From positions 1 to 46,713 of the forward strand of contig NZ_AQHR01000080.1 in NCBI RefSeq assembly GCF_000390185.1: a stretch of DNA of 46,713 nucleotides, in the 5' to 3' direction. The DNA comes from Lunatimonas lonarensis (lineage in GTDB: Bacteria > Bacteroidota > Bacteroidia > Cytophagales > Cyclobacteriaceae). Within the stretch, counting starts at the first letter, position 1. Each line of letters starts with the position of its first letter. A program made the position numbers and the translations under genes. The notes under the pieces were generated by a model. The model had not been told where the DNA came from, searched no databases, and saw only the letters and a program-made list of their open reading frames with translations. Positions 1 through 7,901 of the stretch are shown here, one piece after another.

Positions 1-37
1 CTTTCACCACCTAGTTAGTTAACATGCACGGCACACC

Positions 38-68
38 AAAAAAACCCTCTGTTTATGAGGGTTTTTTT
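38..68. terminator. Bidirectional rho-independent terminator
   Basis: A perfect 12-bp inverted repeat (AAAAAAACCCTC / GAGGGTTTTTTT) encloses a 7-nt loop and carries an A-run on one side and a T-run on the other. It lies just downstream of the minus-strand gene ending at 96, so it should end that transcript. The symmetry means it could also stop plus-strand transcription entering from outside the window. Confidence 0.85.
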
Positions 69-95
69 GATCTATGGTAAATCGACACCAGCCTA

Positions 96-599
96 TCAGC
101 TGTCTGCACTCACTTCGGAATCTTCGGAACGTTTTTCCTTAAGTTCCGCTTGGAGCGAATCTACTTTCTCTTTTATTTCAGGGTTCTCTTTCATCGCCTT
201 GTTGACTTTGTTGAACGTAGCGACGCCAAGTACTTCATCGTTTTTGATCAGATCGATCTTGAATTCCCTCACCTCATCCTGAACAGAGGACATAAAGGCC
301 AAAATATCTTCGTAGGCTTGCCTTTCATCGTCTGTTAGCTCTATCTCAGCCAATTTATCATCGTTATCCCACGCTGCCTTGATTTCATTGTATCGCCCGG
401 CCCCATCGATCACCTCGTTGTTCCGAATCAGATCTATGAGCTCGTTGTTCTTTTGCTCGAAAAACGCCATAACGGAGTCTTCCATAACGGCAAATTTCAT
501 CAGTTCTTCCTCTGTAATTTCTTCTGCTCCATCTTGGGCAAAGGCGTTGAAACTTAGGAAGCCTACAAACAGAAGCGCTAGCAAACGTAATTTTTTCAT
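96..599 (-). CDS. Small exported helical protein (DUF4168-like)
   Basis: Function unknown. The 167-residue product starts with a Sec signal peptide (MKKLRLLALLFVGFLSFNAFA), so I place the start at the ATG at 599 rather than the in-frame ATG 12 nt upstream. The mature part is very acidic and probably all helical. The phrase TEEELMKFA near the mature N-terminus recalls the DUF4168 family of small periplasmic proteins. Two segments look like an internal duplication: IDLIRNNEVIDGAGRYNEI and IDLIKNDEVLGVATFNKV. The gene lies downstream of rpe in the same direction, across a 114-bp gap holding a nested inverted repeat, and is followed by a strong terminator. The family name is tentative; exported location is well supported. 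Confidence 0.7.
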   Translation of the reverse strand: MKKLRLLALLFVGFLSFNAFAQDGAEEITEEELMKFAVMEDSVMAFFEQKNNELIDLIRNNEVIDGAGRYNEIKAAWDNDDKLAEIELTDDERQAYEDILAFMSSVQDEVREFKIDLIKNDEVLGVATFNKVNKAMKENPEIKEKVDSLQAELKEKRSEDSEVSADS

Positions 600-616
600 A
601 TATGTATCCATTTTAA

Positions 617-666
617 TTAAACTTGATTACTAATTTCGGATATTTCCGATAATATCACAAGTTTAA
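617..666. repeat. Nested inverted repeat upstream of small exported protein
   Basis: A perfect 9-bp outer repeat, TTAAACTTG (617-625) and CAAGTTTAA (658-666), flanks a smaller hairpin TCGGA-TATT-TCCGA (636-649). It sits in the leader of the gene starting at 599 and downstream of rpe. It could be an operator, a structured 5' leader, or a weak terminator for rpe. There is no good T-run after it on the minus strand, so I do not call it a terminator. Confidence 0.45.
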
Positions 667-713
667 CATCAAGAAATACGCCAAAAGTTATTCAAGCGGT
701 TTCAAAGTTGAAT

Positions 714-1367
714 TTAAGCTATATTTTTTAGTTTATTTACCGTTTCGATTGGATTTTTAGAGGTGAAGATAAAATTACCAGCCACCAGTATGTCCGCTCC
801 TGATTGCAGAAGTAAGGGGGCGTTTTCCAAGCTAACACCCCCGTCCACTTCAATTTGGGTACTCGATCCGGTCTCAACTATCAACTTTTTCAGGCGTTCG
901 ATTTTTTTGTAGGAATGCTCAATAAATTTTTGTCCCCCAAACCCGGGATTGACCGACATGATGCAGACCAAATCTACATCTTGGATAATATCTGTGAGGA
1001 ATTCCACGGGGGTATGGGGATTTAATGCCACACCTGCTTTGCATTCCAGTCGCTTTATCTCAGCGAGTGTCCTGTGTAAATGATTACAGGCTTCGTAGTG
1101 GACTGTGATGTGGGCAGCGCCACAATCCTTAAAACGAACCAGGTATCGATCCGGATCCACGATCATAAGGTGTACATCCAACGGTTTTTTCGCATATCGG
1201 TGGATGGCTTCTACAATTGGCATGCCCATCGATATGTTCGGAACAAAAACCCCATCCATCACATCTACGTGGATAAACGAGGCCTCTGACTCATTGATCA
1301 TTTCAACGTCACGTTGCAAATTGGCAAAGTCTGCCGCCAGTACGGAGGGAGCGATAAACGGTCTCAT
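714..1367 (-). CDS. rpe: Ribulose-phosphate 3-epimerase
   Basis: Interconverts D-ribulose 5-phosphate and D-xylulose 5-phosphate in the pentose phosphate pathway; cytoplasmic. The 217-residue TIM barrel is full length for the family. Visible family motifs are APSVLAADF at the N-terminus, HVDVMDG (first metal-binding His and catalytic Asp region), DVHLMI, the VNPGFGGQ phosphate-loop region, and EVDGGV with the second catalytic Asp, followed by GADILVAG. The start ATG at 1367 gives the expected N-terminus. It lies 99 bp downstream of the subtilase gene on the same strand; the gap holds a short GCGGT-AAAA-ACCGC hairpin without a T-run, so read-through is possible. Confidence 0.97.
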   Translation of the reverse strand: MRPFIAPSVLAADFANLQRDVEMINESEASFIHVDVMDGVFVPNISMGMPIVEAIHRYAKKPLDVHLMIVDPDRYLVRFKDCGAAHITVHYEACNHLHRTLAEIKRLECKAGVALNPHTPVEFLTDIIQDVDLVCIMSVNPGFGGQKFIEHSYKKIERLKKLIVETGSSTQIEVDGGVSLENAPLLLQSGADILVAGNFIFTSKNPIETVNKLKNIA

Positions 1368-1466
1368 AATTCTTGGTTTAAATAAAGAGATTGATGCATC
1401 TGCGGTAAAAACCGCGCTTAGCGCATACTACGGAAGGCAAAAAAAGTCAAATTAATAGCTAATTCC

Positions 1467-3101
1467 TTACCTTTTCAGCAACTTATGGCGTTGAGCCCAG
1501 TTAGTGGACTGAAATTCAACAATATACAATCCTGGAAGTATATCCCCCACGTGAAACTCCATGGGGTTTCTCAGCTCCGAATTGCCCAGTGTCCATTGGC
1601 TTACCAAGTTACCTGCACTGGAAATCAACCGAACTCCGTTCGCCTGCGGCGGAAAATTCATCACAAACAGTCTGTCCCCTTCCAATGGATTCGGGAAAAG
1701 CGAAACAATCAGTTCCCTTACCGGCTGGCTATCTTCATCTCTGCCCAACATGGCACGTTCATAATTGGGGATTCCGTAGCCTATTTCCATGTTTGGGTTT
1801 TCCGCCTGATGGCCGCTTCGGATCAACAGTTCCTTAAGTTCGGCCATTTTTAAATTCGGATTGGCCTGCCATAGACCTGCGGCCAATGCGGCAACCTGCG
1901 GAGCGGAAAAGGAGGTTCCACTGGAAAAACTGGGACCGGAAGTGTACCTCCAAAGATTGACCCCAGTACCATAGGCCACCAAATCCGGCTTGATGCGGCC
2001 ATCCGCCGTAGGACCTACGGAACTAAACCCCGCTTTTTCCAAGCTGGTGGATATGGCTCCCACAGCTAATACGTCTTTTGAGTCGGCAGGTGCAGTGACT
2101 GTACGCCAGCTTAGGTTTCCCTCATTGCCATTGCTGGTCACCACCAATATCCCTTTACTGGCGGCTATCGACGCACCGATCGAAATAATAGCCGTCTTGC
2201 CATCCATATCGTCCTTGCCGTAGTTCATATCCACATCATCGAAATGATTGTACCCCAAGGAACTATTGATGATATCCACACCAAGACTGTCCGCATATTC
2301 GGCTGCTTTGATCCAATTGTACTCTTCAATCCGAAATTCCGTGGACATATCCTCGGTGATACACAGGATGATCGATGCATCGTAGGCTCCTGCTACCAAG
2401 CGATTATCATTGGCAGCGATTAGCGAAAGTGCGCCCGTTCCATGGGTATCGGACTTGAAAACGCCCGTTGATCCCACATCCACAAAATCCCGAGTGCCAA
2501 TAATCTTTCCCTGCTCAAACAAGTGCTTGAATGCAGGGATATTGTCCACATTGTGAAAGCCGGCATCAAAAACCGCAACACGCACACCCGCCCCGGTATA
2601 TCCGTCAAGGTGCATCTGAGGTATGCCCAATAGCTCGTTTTGAAAATCGTAGGGCTGATAAGGATGGGCTGGGCTATCCATAGCACTGTCCACCCTTACC
2701 TCTTTTCTTCCATTTTTTGAGCTTCTGATGCCCGGCCCTCTACCGATCAGCACCGTTTCTGCCACAAATGGCCAAGATCTGATGGTGGCCATTGCCTTTT
2801 CATCTGCCACAACTACCGATGCATTTAGCCAGTGGGTATGATAGAGAACCTGACTTACCTCTGCCTCAACAGCCGCAATATAGCTATCTGCTACAGGCAG
2901 ATCGGTACTGTCCAATCGAATTCTCTCCCTGTCTCTTCGAAGCAGAGAAGCCTCGGTCAGTAGCTCCCCCGGGCGGTCTAAGCTATACCTCTCGGTAGGT
3001 TTGTAATGATAGTGGATTGCATACCTATCCTGAGAATAGCCTCCATAGGTTAAAAAAACGGTAAATAGAAGTAGAAAAACCGATCGGCTAGAAGATACCA
3101 T
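1467..3101 (-). CDS. S8 family subtilisin-like serine protease with T9SS sorting domain
   Basis: Secreted serine endopeptidase of 544 residues. It has a signal peptide (residues 1-23), a prodomain-like region, and a subtilase domain with the catalytic triad Asp179 (VAVFDAG), His220 (DTHGTG) and Ser397 (GTSFSAP); the oxyanion Asn is in TSNGNEG near 324. The last ~75 residues match a type A type-IX-secretion sorting domain: SLFPNP, a central beta region, LPGLYIVEF and a basic KLLKR end. It should therefore cross the outer membrane through T9SS and be released or anchored at the surface. Its start codon lies 14 bp inside the upstream lipoprotein gene, suggesting translational coupling. Substrate unknown. 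Confidence 0.95.
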   Translation of the reverse strand: MVSSSRSVFLLLFTVFLTYGGYSQDRYAIHYHYKPTERYSLDRPGELLTEASLLRRDRERIRLDSTDLPVADSYIAAVEAEVSQVLYHTHWLNASVVVADEKAMATIRSWPFVAETVLIGRGPGIRSSKNGRKEVRVDSAMDSPAHPYQPYDFQNELLGIPQMHLDGYTGAGVRVAVFDAGFHNVDNIPAFKHLFEQGKIIGTRDFVDVGSTGVFKSDTHGTGALSLIAANDNRLVAGAYDASIILCITEDMSTEFRIEEYNWIKAAEYADSLGVDIINSSLGYNHFDDVDMNYGKDDMDGKTAIISIGASIAASKGILVVTSNGNEGNLSWRTVTAPADSKDVLAVGAISTSLEKAGFSSVGPTADGRIKPDLVAYGTGVNLWRYTSGPSFSSGTSFSAPQVAALAAGLWQANPNLKMAELKELLIRSGHQAENPNMEIGYGIPNYERAMLGRDEDSQPVRELIVSLFPNPLEGDRLFVMNFPPQANGVRLISSAGNLVSQWTLGNSELRNPMEFHVGDILPGLYIVEFQSTNWAQRHKLLKR

Positions 3102-3780
3102 GAGTAGATAGTTTCAGATGTATAAAACGGCCTGCTTGGATAATTTGTTGTCCCAAGCAGGCGCTTCTGGAACAATAGGTGAAAACTTCTGAATAACTCT
3201 CTACCAATCCCACATTTTCGGCATAAACTTCGTACCGGTTATCCCGAAAAGTAATAAAATCGTCGTCCTCCATATGCCTGACCAAAACCGCGGAGGGAAA
3301 CACCCGTTCTCCCATGGCATGGCTTCCGATCCGCTCGATGGCAAAAATCTCCGGCCCGGTGGGATTGAACAAATTAGCGTCCCATTGACGCAAGGGCTGC
3401 ACCGGGTATATCAATAGAATATGCTGGCTATTGTTCATCCACCTGACTAATCTGCTTTCATCCATCCGGAGGCTGTAGGCCAGTTCATTATCCCACTGCT
3501 GCCTATCGACCGATCGTTGGCGAACCACACGATAAACCGGTTGACCCTGGGCATTTGTAAGTTCCTCGGTTATCTGATCCCGGTAAAAAAAATGGGAATC
3601 CTCGAAATCAGCCTCTCCAAAATACTCCCGTTGCTCTACCTCATAGACCCAAAACCTTCCCACTTGAAGGGGGGAAAACCGAGGGTTCATAGGTTCGGGA
3701 CTCTCCCGCTCCGTCCAATCGCAGGATATGGATAACAATACCACCCCTGCCAAAAAGAAACCCTGTATCCACCTATGCAT
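3088..3780 (-). CDS. Hypothetical lipoprotein
   Basis: A 230-residue protein I cannot assign to a family. The N-terminus is a lipoprotein signal (MHRWIQGFFLAGVVLLSISC), with the lipidated Cys in SISC followed by Asp-Trp. The rest is rich in aromatic and charged residues and probably a beta-rich domain (phrases such as VGRFWVYEVEQREYFGEADF and a two-Cys segment YCSRSACLGQQ near the end). It is the first gene of a pair with the S8 protease, overlapping it by 14 bp, so the two are probably co-translated; a chaperone, inhibitor or anchoring role is only a guess. Confidence 0.8.
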   Translation of the reverse strand: MHRWIQGFFLAGVVLLSISCDWTERESPEPMNPRFSPLQVGRFWVYEVEQREYFGEADFEDSHFFYRDQITEELTNAQGQPVYRVVRQRSVDRQQWDNELAYSLRMDESRLVRWMNNSQHILLIYPVQPLRQWDANLFNPTGPEIFAIERIGSHAMGERVFPSAVLVRHMEDDDFITFRDNRYEVYAENVGLVESYSEVFTYCSRSACLGQQIIQAGRFIHLKLSTHGIF

Positions 3781-3890
3781 CTAACTATCAATCAATTTTG
3801 CCGACAACCTCCCATTTCACAAGCCTGATCCTGCTTCATGTCCGCAGTTTTTCTGTCCACTGGAATACAAAATGGTATTTTCAATTCAAC

Positions 3891-3898
3891 TATCTTTG
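3891..3898 (+). promoter_or_regulatory. Candidate -7 promoter element (TATCTTTG)
   Basis: An exact match to the Bacteroidota -7 consensus TAnnTTTG, 41 nt before the ATG of the TrpF-like gene. No convincing TTTG is seen at the usual -33 distance, so confidence is moderate. Confidence 0.4.
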
Positions 3899-3938
3899 AC
3901 CACGGAAAGAGATTGGAAAGTACACAATAAAAGCGAAA

Positions 3939-4568
3939 ATGGCACTAAAAACTTTTGTAAAAATCAGTAATGTAAATAACCTTAGCGACGCCAGGTACTG
4001 CGCAGGGATGTATGTGGATTTGATAGGTTTCTGTGTGGAAGCCGACGACCCGGAATACGTAAGTCCAGATCAGTTCAAGGAAATCACCTCTTGGCTTTCA
4101 GGGCCGGAGTTTGTAGCGGAATTTAAAACCACCGACCCGGAAAAAATCCGCGAAACATTAGGCCGATATCCCGGTATCACGTACGTCCAGGCGGAGAAGG
4201 CCTCTTGCCTGCACATACTGGAAAATACAGGATACCAATTCATAATCAGGAAATCGGTGGAAGGAATGCCTGATTTAGCCGGATTGATTGATGAATGGGC
4301 AGCTTGGAGTGACAAAAACGTTATCCTTTTATTGGAAAGTAATTCCTTACCAGAACTTACGGATGCCGTGGCAGCAACAATTCGTGACCTCGCGGCCAAT
4401 GGAAAGGTCCTTCTGGGCTTTGGACTGCAAGCCGACACCATAACCGATGTATTGGAACAAACAAATGTAATGGGCATTTCCCTCCGGGGAGGACACGAGA
4501 TCAAGCCCGGATTAAAGGACTTTGATGAACTATCGGAAATATTGGAAGCATTGGATGATGACCAATAG
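3939..4568 (+). CDS. TrpF-like (phosphoribosylanthranilate isomerase-like) beta/alpha barrel
   Basis: A 209-residue protein with the outline of a TrpF barrel: VKISNVNNLSDA at the N-terminus in place of KICGIT, YVDLIGFC for the second strand, TYVQ where TrpF has VQLHG, and SLRGGHEIKPGLKD matching the C-terminal SGVE.PGxKD phosphate-binding strand. The residue equivalent to the catalytic Cys is Ser10, and the position of the general-acid Asp reads LLLES, giving Glu133. It is probably not an ordinary PRA isomerase. It stands alone, not with trp genes, has its own promoter-like element, and converges on trmB with a 14-bp gap. Function unknown; fold assignment is reasonably firm, loss of activity is inference. 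Confidence 0.75.
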   Translation: MALKTFVKISNVNNLSDARYCAGMYVDLIGFCVEADDPEYVSPDQFKEITSWLSGPEFVAEFKTTDPEKIRETLGRYPGITYVQAEKASCLHILENTGYQFIIRKSVEGMPDLAGLIDEWAAWSDKNVILLLESNSLPELTDAVAATIRDLAANGKVLLGFGLQADTITDVLEQTNVMGISLRGGHEIKPGLKDFDELSEILEALDDDQ

Positions 4569-4582
4569 GTGGTTTGTGCCGA

Positions 4583-5239
4583 CTAACGTACGGAAAAACA
4601 AATGTATTTGATGGTTTCGCCTTTTTCGGAAAACATTTTCTCATAACGTGTTTTGATTCCTAAATGCTCGTCTCTCCAAGCTGAGGCATAAAAGTCATCT
4701 GTATCTTTCAACAACTCCACCTCGGTTCTTTCGCAAAGTATTTCACGGGTGTATTCGTAAAGACCGGTGTTGTCGGTCTTAAAATGAACCACACCTTCTT
4801 TACGGACAAGCTTTTCGTACATTTCCAAAAACCTAGGAGAAGTCAGACGCCGCTTTTCATCCCTATCCTTTGGACGGGGGTCTGGAAAGGTAATCCATAG
4901 TTCGGAAATCTCCCCTTCTCCAAAAAAATCCTCCAACCGTTCGATTTGCCCTCGCAGGAACGCTACGTTTGGCAGGTTTTCCTGAATTGCCATCGTGCTT
5001 CCCTTCCATATTCGCGACCCCTTGATATCCATCCCGATAAAGTTTCGATTGGGGTAGTTACGTGCAAGTCCCACGGTAAATTCCCCTCTGCCGCAGGCAA
5101 GTTCCACGGTGATCGGATGATCGTTGCCAAAAAAATCATTCCAGCAACCTTTGATTTTCTCGTAAAGGTCCTTCCCAGGTTGCACTACGTTACGGTTTTC
5201 CTCATTTTGACGGAACCGCTCCAACTTTTTTCTTCCCAT
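4583..5239 (-). CDS. trmB: tRNA (guanine-N7-)-methyltransferase
   Basis: Methylates G46 in the variable loop of tRNAs using S-adenosylmethionine; cytoplasmic. The 218-residue product has the SAM site VELACGRGEFTVGLA, the acidic strand FIGMDIKGSRIWKG, and the TrmB signature LWITFPDPRPKDRDEKRRLT, ending in the usual ETIKYICFSV. I take the ATG at 5239 (MGRKKLERF), which leaves a single base after the folC stop; the longer reading frame would run 45 nt into folC with an atypical N-terminus. Last gene of the long operon that begins at holA. Confidence 0.97.
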   Translation of the reverse strand: MGRKKLERFRQNEENRNVVQPGKDLYEKIKGCWNDFFGNDHPITVELACGRGEFTVGLARNYPNRNFIGMDIKGSRIWKGSTMAIQENLPNVAFLRGQIERLEDFFGEGEISELWITFPDPRPKDRDEKRRLTSPRFLEMYEKLVRKEGVVHFKTDNTGLYEYTREILCERTEVELLKDTDDFYASAWRDEHLGIKTRYEKMFSEKGETIKYICFSVR

Positions 5240-5240
5240 A

Positions 5241-6533
5241 CTATAATTCAGATAATTCGGCAACCACGAATGTGCTGCCACCAACGAAAATCAGGTCTTC
5301 GGAATGCGCGGACTTGGTTGCCCATTCCAAGGCTTCGTTTACATCTTCCACGACTTTACCGTTAAGGCCAAATCCTCTGGCATGCATGGCCAGTTCCGCT
5401 GCCGGCATCGCTCTTGGAATAGAGGCTTGGCAAAACACATAGCTGGCATCCTTAGGCAGTAAGGCAAGCACACTGCCCGCATCCTTGTCCTTGACCATTC
5501 CCATTACCATCCAAAGCCGTCGGTACGAAATTTGCCTCAGTTGCCTAACAATAAGTTCAAATGCATCTACATTATGGCCTGTATCACAGATGGTTAAAGG
5601 ATTTTCACACATCCTTTGCCACCGGCCTTTAAGCCCCGTGCTTGTGACTACCTCCCTAAGACCACGGGTAATGGCAGATTCATCGAGCGGAAAACCCCAG
5701 GCAGGAAGAAGTCGACAGGCGAGAAGGATTGCCGGCAGATTTGCTAGTTGGTAATCACCGGTCAGACCAAGATGGATTTCCGACTGCACCAATTCGTATT
5801 CCCATACGTAAGGCACGGTTTGGACCTGACCAGAAGACGTACCTCTGCGTACCTTTACTTCCCTGTCGGCAAAATAAATAGGAGCTTCCCTTTCAGCAGC
5901 GGTTTTAACGAAAACTTCCTCTGTTTCGGGCTGGGAAGTTCCAATAATGATCGGTATGCCGGATTTAATAATGCCGGCTTTCTCCACCGCGATTTCCTGT
6001 AGCGTATCTCCAAGGAATTCCATGTGATCGTACCCAATGTTGGTGATGATGCTCATTATTGGCCTGATCACATTGGTACTATCGAGTCTTCCCCCCATGC
6101 CTACTTCGATAACCGCCACGTCGACACGTTCTTTTGCAAAGTAGTCAAAAGCCAGTGCCACGGTCATCTCAAAGAAGCTGGGTTTTATTGTTTCCATAAA
6201 CTCCATGTTATCCCTGACAAAATCGACAACCGCTTCCTCGGAGATGGGCTGACCATTTATGCGAATCCGTTCGGTGAATGACTTGAGATGGGGAGAGGTA
6301 TAGAGACCCACTTTATACCCTTGTGCTTGGAGTACAGAGGCCAGGCAATGGGAAGTGCTGCCCTTGCCATTGGTTCCTCCCACATGTATGCTTTTAAACC
6401 TATCTTGGGGATCACCTAGGTGTTTACATAGCTGTAAAGTGGGACCTAAATCCTTCTTAAAAGCGGCCGCACCTATTCGTTGGAACATAGGCAGCGCATG
6501 GAACAGGTAGTCCAAGGTCTCCTGGTAGTTCAT
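5241..6533 (-). CDS. folC: Bifunctional folylpolyglutamate synthase / dihydrofolate synthase
   Basis: ATP-dependent ligase of the Mur-ligase superfamily that makes dihydrofolate from dihydropteroate and Glu and adds further glutamates to folates. The 430-residue protein is full length. The P-loop is GGTNGKGST at residues 52-60; GLYTSPHLKSFTERIRING is the folate-loop region; VIEVGMGGRLDSTN and TNIGYDHMEFLG carry Mg2+ and ATP contacts; TICDTGHNVDAF begins the C-terminal domain. It lies 9 bp after the TonB-like gene and 1 bp before trmB, so it is transcribed with the envelope genes, although no functional link is evident. Confidence 0.97.
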   Translation of the reverse strand: MNYQETLDYLFHALPMFQRIGAAAFKKDLGPTLQLCKHLGDPQDRFKSIHVGGTNGKGSTSHCLASVLQAQGYKVGLYTSPHLKSFTERIRINGQPISEEAVVDFVRDNMEFMETIKPSFFEMTVALAFDYFAKERVDVAVIEVGMGGRLDSTNVIRPIMSIITNIGYDHMEFLGDTLQEIAVEKAGIIKSGIPIIIGTSQPETEEVFVKTAAEREAPIYFADREVKVRRGTSSGQVQTVPYVWEYELVQSEIHLGLTGDYQLANLPAILLACRLLPAWGFPLDESAITRGLREVVTSTGLKGRWQRMCENPLTICDTGHNVDAFELIVRQLRQISYRRLWMVMGMVKDKDAGSVLALLPKDASYVFCQASIPRAMPAAELAMHARGFGLNGKVVEDVNEALEWATKSAHSEDLIFVGGSTFVVAELSEL

Positions 6534-6542
6534 GTAGTTGGA

Positions 6543-7499
6543 TCAATCAACTTTTATGACAAACGTGATACGTCCGGTAGAAAAATCAGCAGTCGGATTC
6601 CCGCTTTGTCGTTTGAAGGATAGTTGGTTTACCACCGTTCGGTAGTAACTTAGTACCTCGTTGGATACATTGTATTCTAAAGGGATTGCCTGTTGGATGC
6701 GTCCATCTTGGTCTACGGTGATTCGAAAGACAATACGGCCATTTCGGGTAGATACCCTATCCTGAATATTGGGTTTGGATGCAAAATCCCATCCAGCAAG
6801 TTCAAGATTATAGCCTGCACCATCGCCTGCATTTCCGCGTCCGGATTGAAGAATTGAACGACCATCTACTGTCCCTTGGGGATTCCCTTCATCACCCGGC
6901 CTGCTAGCGCTTCCCTGGTTACTGCCTGCGCTGGGCTGGTTACCGGTACCGGTTGTTCCTCCTGCCCCAAAAATGGCCCTTGGATCCACCTTCGGCTTTT
7001 CCTCAGCCTTCGTTTCGGTTTTGGGGGCCTCTGCGGTAGCTGGACTGGTAGCGGGAGGCTGTTGACTTGGCGTGGGTTTGGGGGTTTCTTTAGCAGCTTC
7101 CGATGTGGTTTCTGCGCCTTTTAACGGACTTTCCACGCGAGACCTGGTCTCCTGCTGCCGTTGGGTTTGGGCCGGAGCAGGTCGGGCTACGGAGGTTTCA
7201 GGGGCCGCTTTGGGGACCGCAGCCTGCGTCACCTGCGTTGCAGTTTCTCCCGGAGCGGGTGCCTCTACTGCCTGTTCCCTTGCCTCAGATGGCGGTGCCT
7301 GGGTCTGTACATTTCCTGATCCACTATCGGTAAAGCCCAGATTCAATTCCAATCCAAACTGCGGGATTGGCGGAATAGGTTGTCGCCAAACCACAATAAA
7401 AAACAAACCAGTAATCACAAGTGCATTGATGATAAACGTGATTATCATCGCTTTCCTGCGATTTACCGTGTTTTCCCTATCTGTCTCCCATGCCCTCAT
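6543..7499 (-). CDS. TonB/TolA-like energy transducer
   Basis: A 318-residue inner-membrane-anchored periplasmic protein. A short basic N-terminus is followed by one membrane helix (about residues 17-37), a flexible Pro/Ala/Glu/Thr-rich spacer (about 60-225), and a C-terminal TonB-like domain (about 230-318) with GRIVFRITVDQDGRIQQAI and the closing strand GRITFVIKVD. It should couple proton flow through the ExbB/ExbD-like channel encoded just upstream (gap 3 bp to exbD) to an outer-membrane or peptidoglycan partner. Because it sits with SPOR and TPR genes rather than a receptor with a plug, a TolA-like envelope role is as likely as nutrient uptake; this is inference. Confidence 0.85.
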   Translation of the reverse strand: MRAWETDRENTVNRRKAMIITFIINALVITGLFFIVVWRQPIPPIPQFGLELNLGFTDSGSGNVQTQAPPSEAREQAVEAPAPGETATQVTQAAVPKAAPETSVARPAPAQTQRQQETRSRVESPLKGAETTSEAAKETPKPTPSQQPPATSPATAEAPKTETKAEEKPKVDPRAIFGAGGTTGTGNQPSAGSNQGSASRPGDEGNPQGTVDGRSILQSGRGNAGDGAGYNLELAGWDFASKPNIQDRVSTRNGRIVFRITVDQDGRIQQAIPLEYNVSNEVLSYYRTVVNQLSFKRQSGNPTADFSTGRITFVIKVD

Positions 7500-7502
7500 G
7501 AA

Positions 7503-7895
7503 CTACCTATATGGTTTTGTAGCGATTGAAACATTTGCCTCCAAGGTAGCAGCAATACCGCCGATTTCTACGAGGTATTCCACCGGAACTTCCTTGTCTA
7601 TGTGAAGAACCACATGGCCCTTTTTATCCCTTAACAACGCTTCCAATTCCCTTTTTATTTCTTCACGGGCAACCCTCCTGTCGTTTACCGAAAACCTCAG
7701 GTCTTTGGTTACACTTACCGTTACCTCCTGCATCACAATGTCGGATGTCTCACTGGAAGGCAAATTTACCGGTAGACCGGAGGGCGTAATAAAGGACGAG
7801 GTGAGCATGAAGAAAATCAGCAACAGAAATATAATGTCCGTCATCGACGACATACTGAACGCCGCTTCGATTTTATTTTTTGACTGTAGCGCCAT
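7503..7895 (-). CDS. ExbD/TolR family biopolymer transport protein
   Basis: A 130-residue subunit of a proton-driven motor. One N-terminal membrane helix (about residues 18-38, MTDIIFLLLIFFMLTSSF) carries the family's proton-bearing aspartate at Asp20. The periplasmic domain includes the usual ...VNLPSS segment and VVLHIDKEVPVEYLVEI. It lies 6 bp downstream of the ExbB-like gene and 3 bp upstream of the TonB-like gene. Bacteroidota carry several paralogous sets, so sequence alone does not say whether this is the ExbD or the TolR type; the neighbours favour a Tol-like role. Confidence 0.93.
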   Translation of the reverse strand: MALQSKNKIEAAFSMSSMTDIIFLLLIFFMLTSSFITPSGLPVNLPSSETSDIVMQEVTVSVTKDLRFSVNDRRVAREEIKRELEALLRDKKGHVVLHIDKEVPVEYLVEIGGIAATLEANVSIATKPYR

Positions 7896-7901
7896 TGCCT
7901 T

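Noticed and set aside
1402-1415. GCGGT-AAAA-ACCGC hairpin between the subtilase and rpe
   Set aside because: Short and without a T-run in either direction; could occur by chance.
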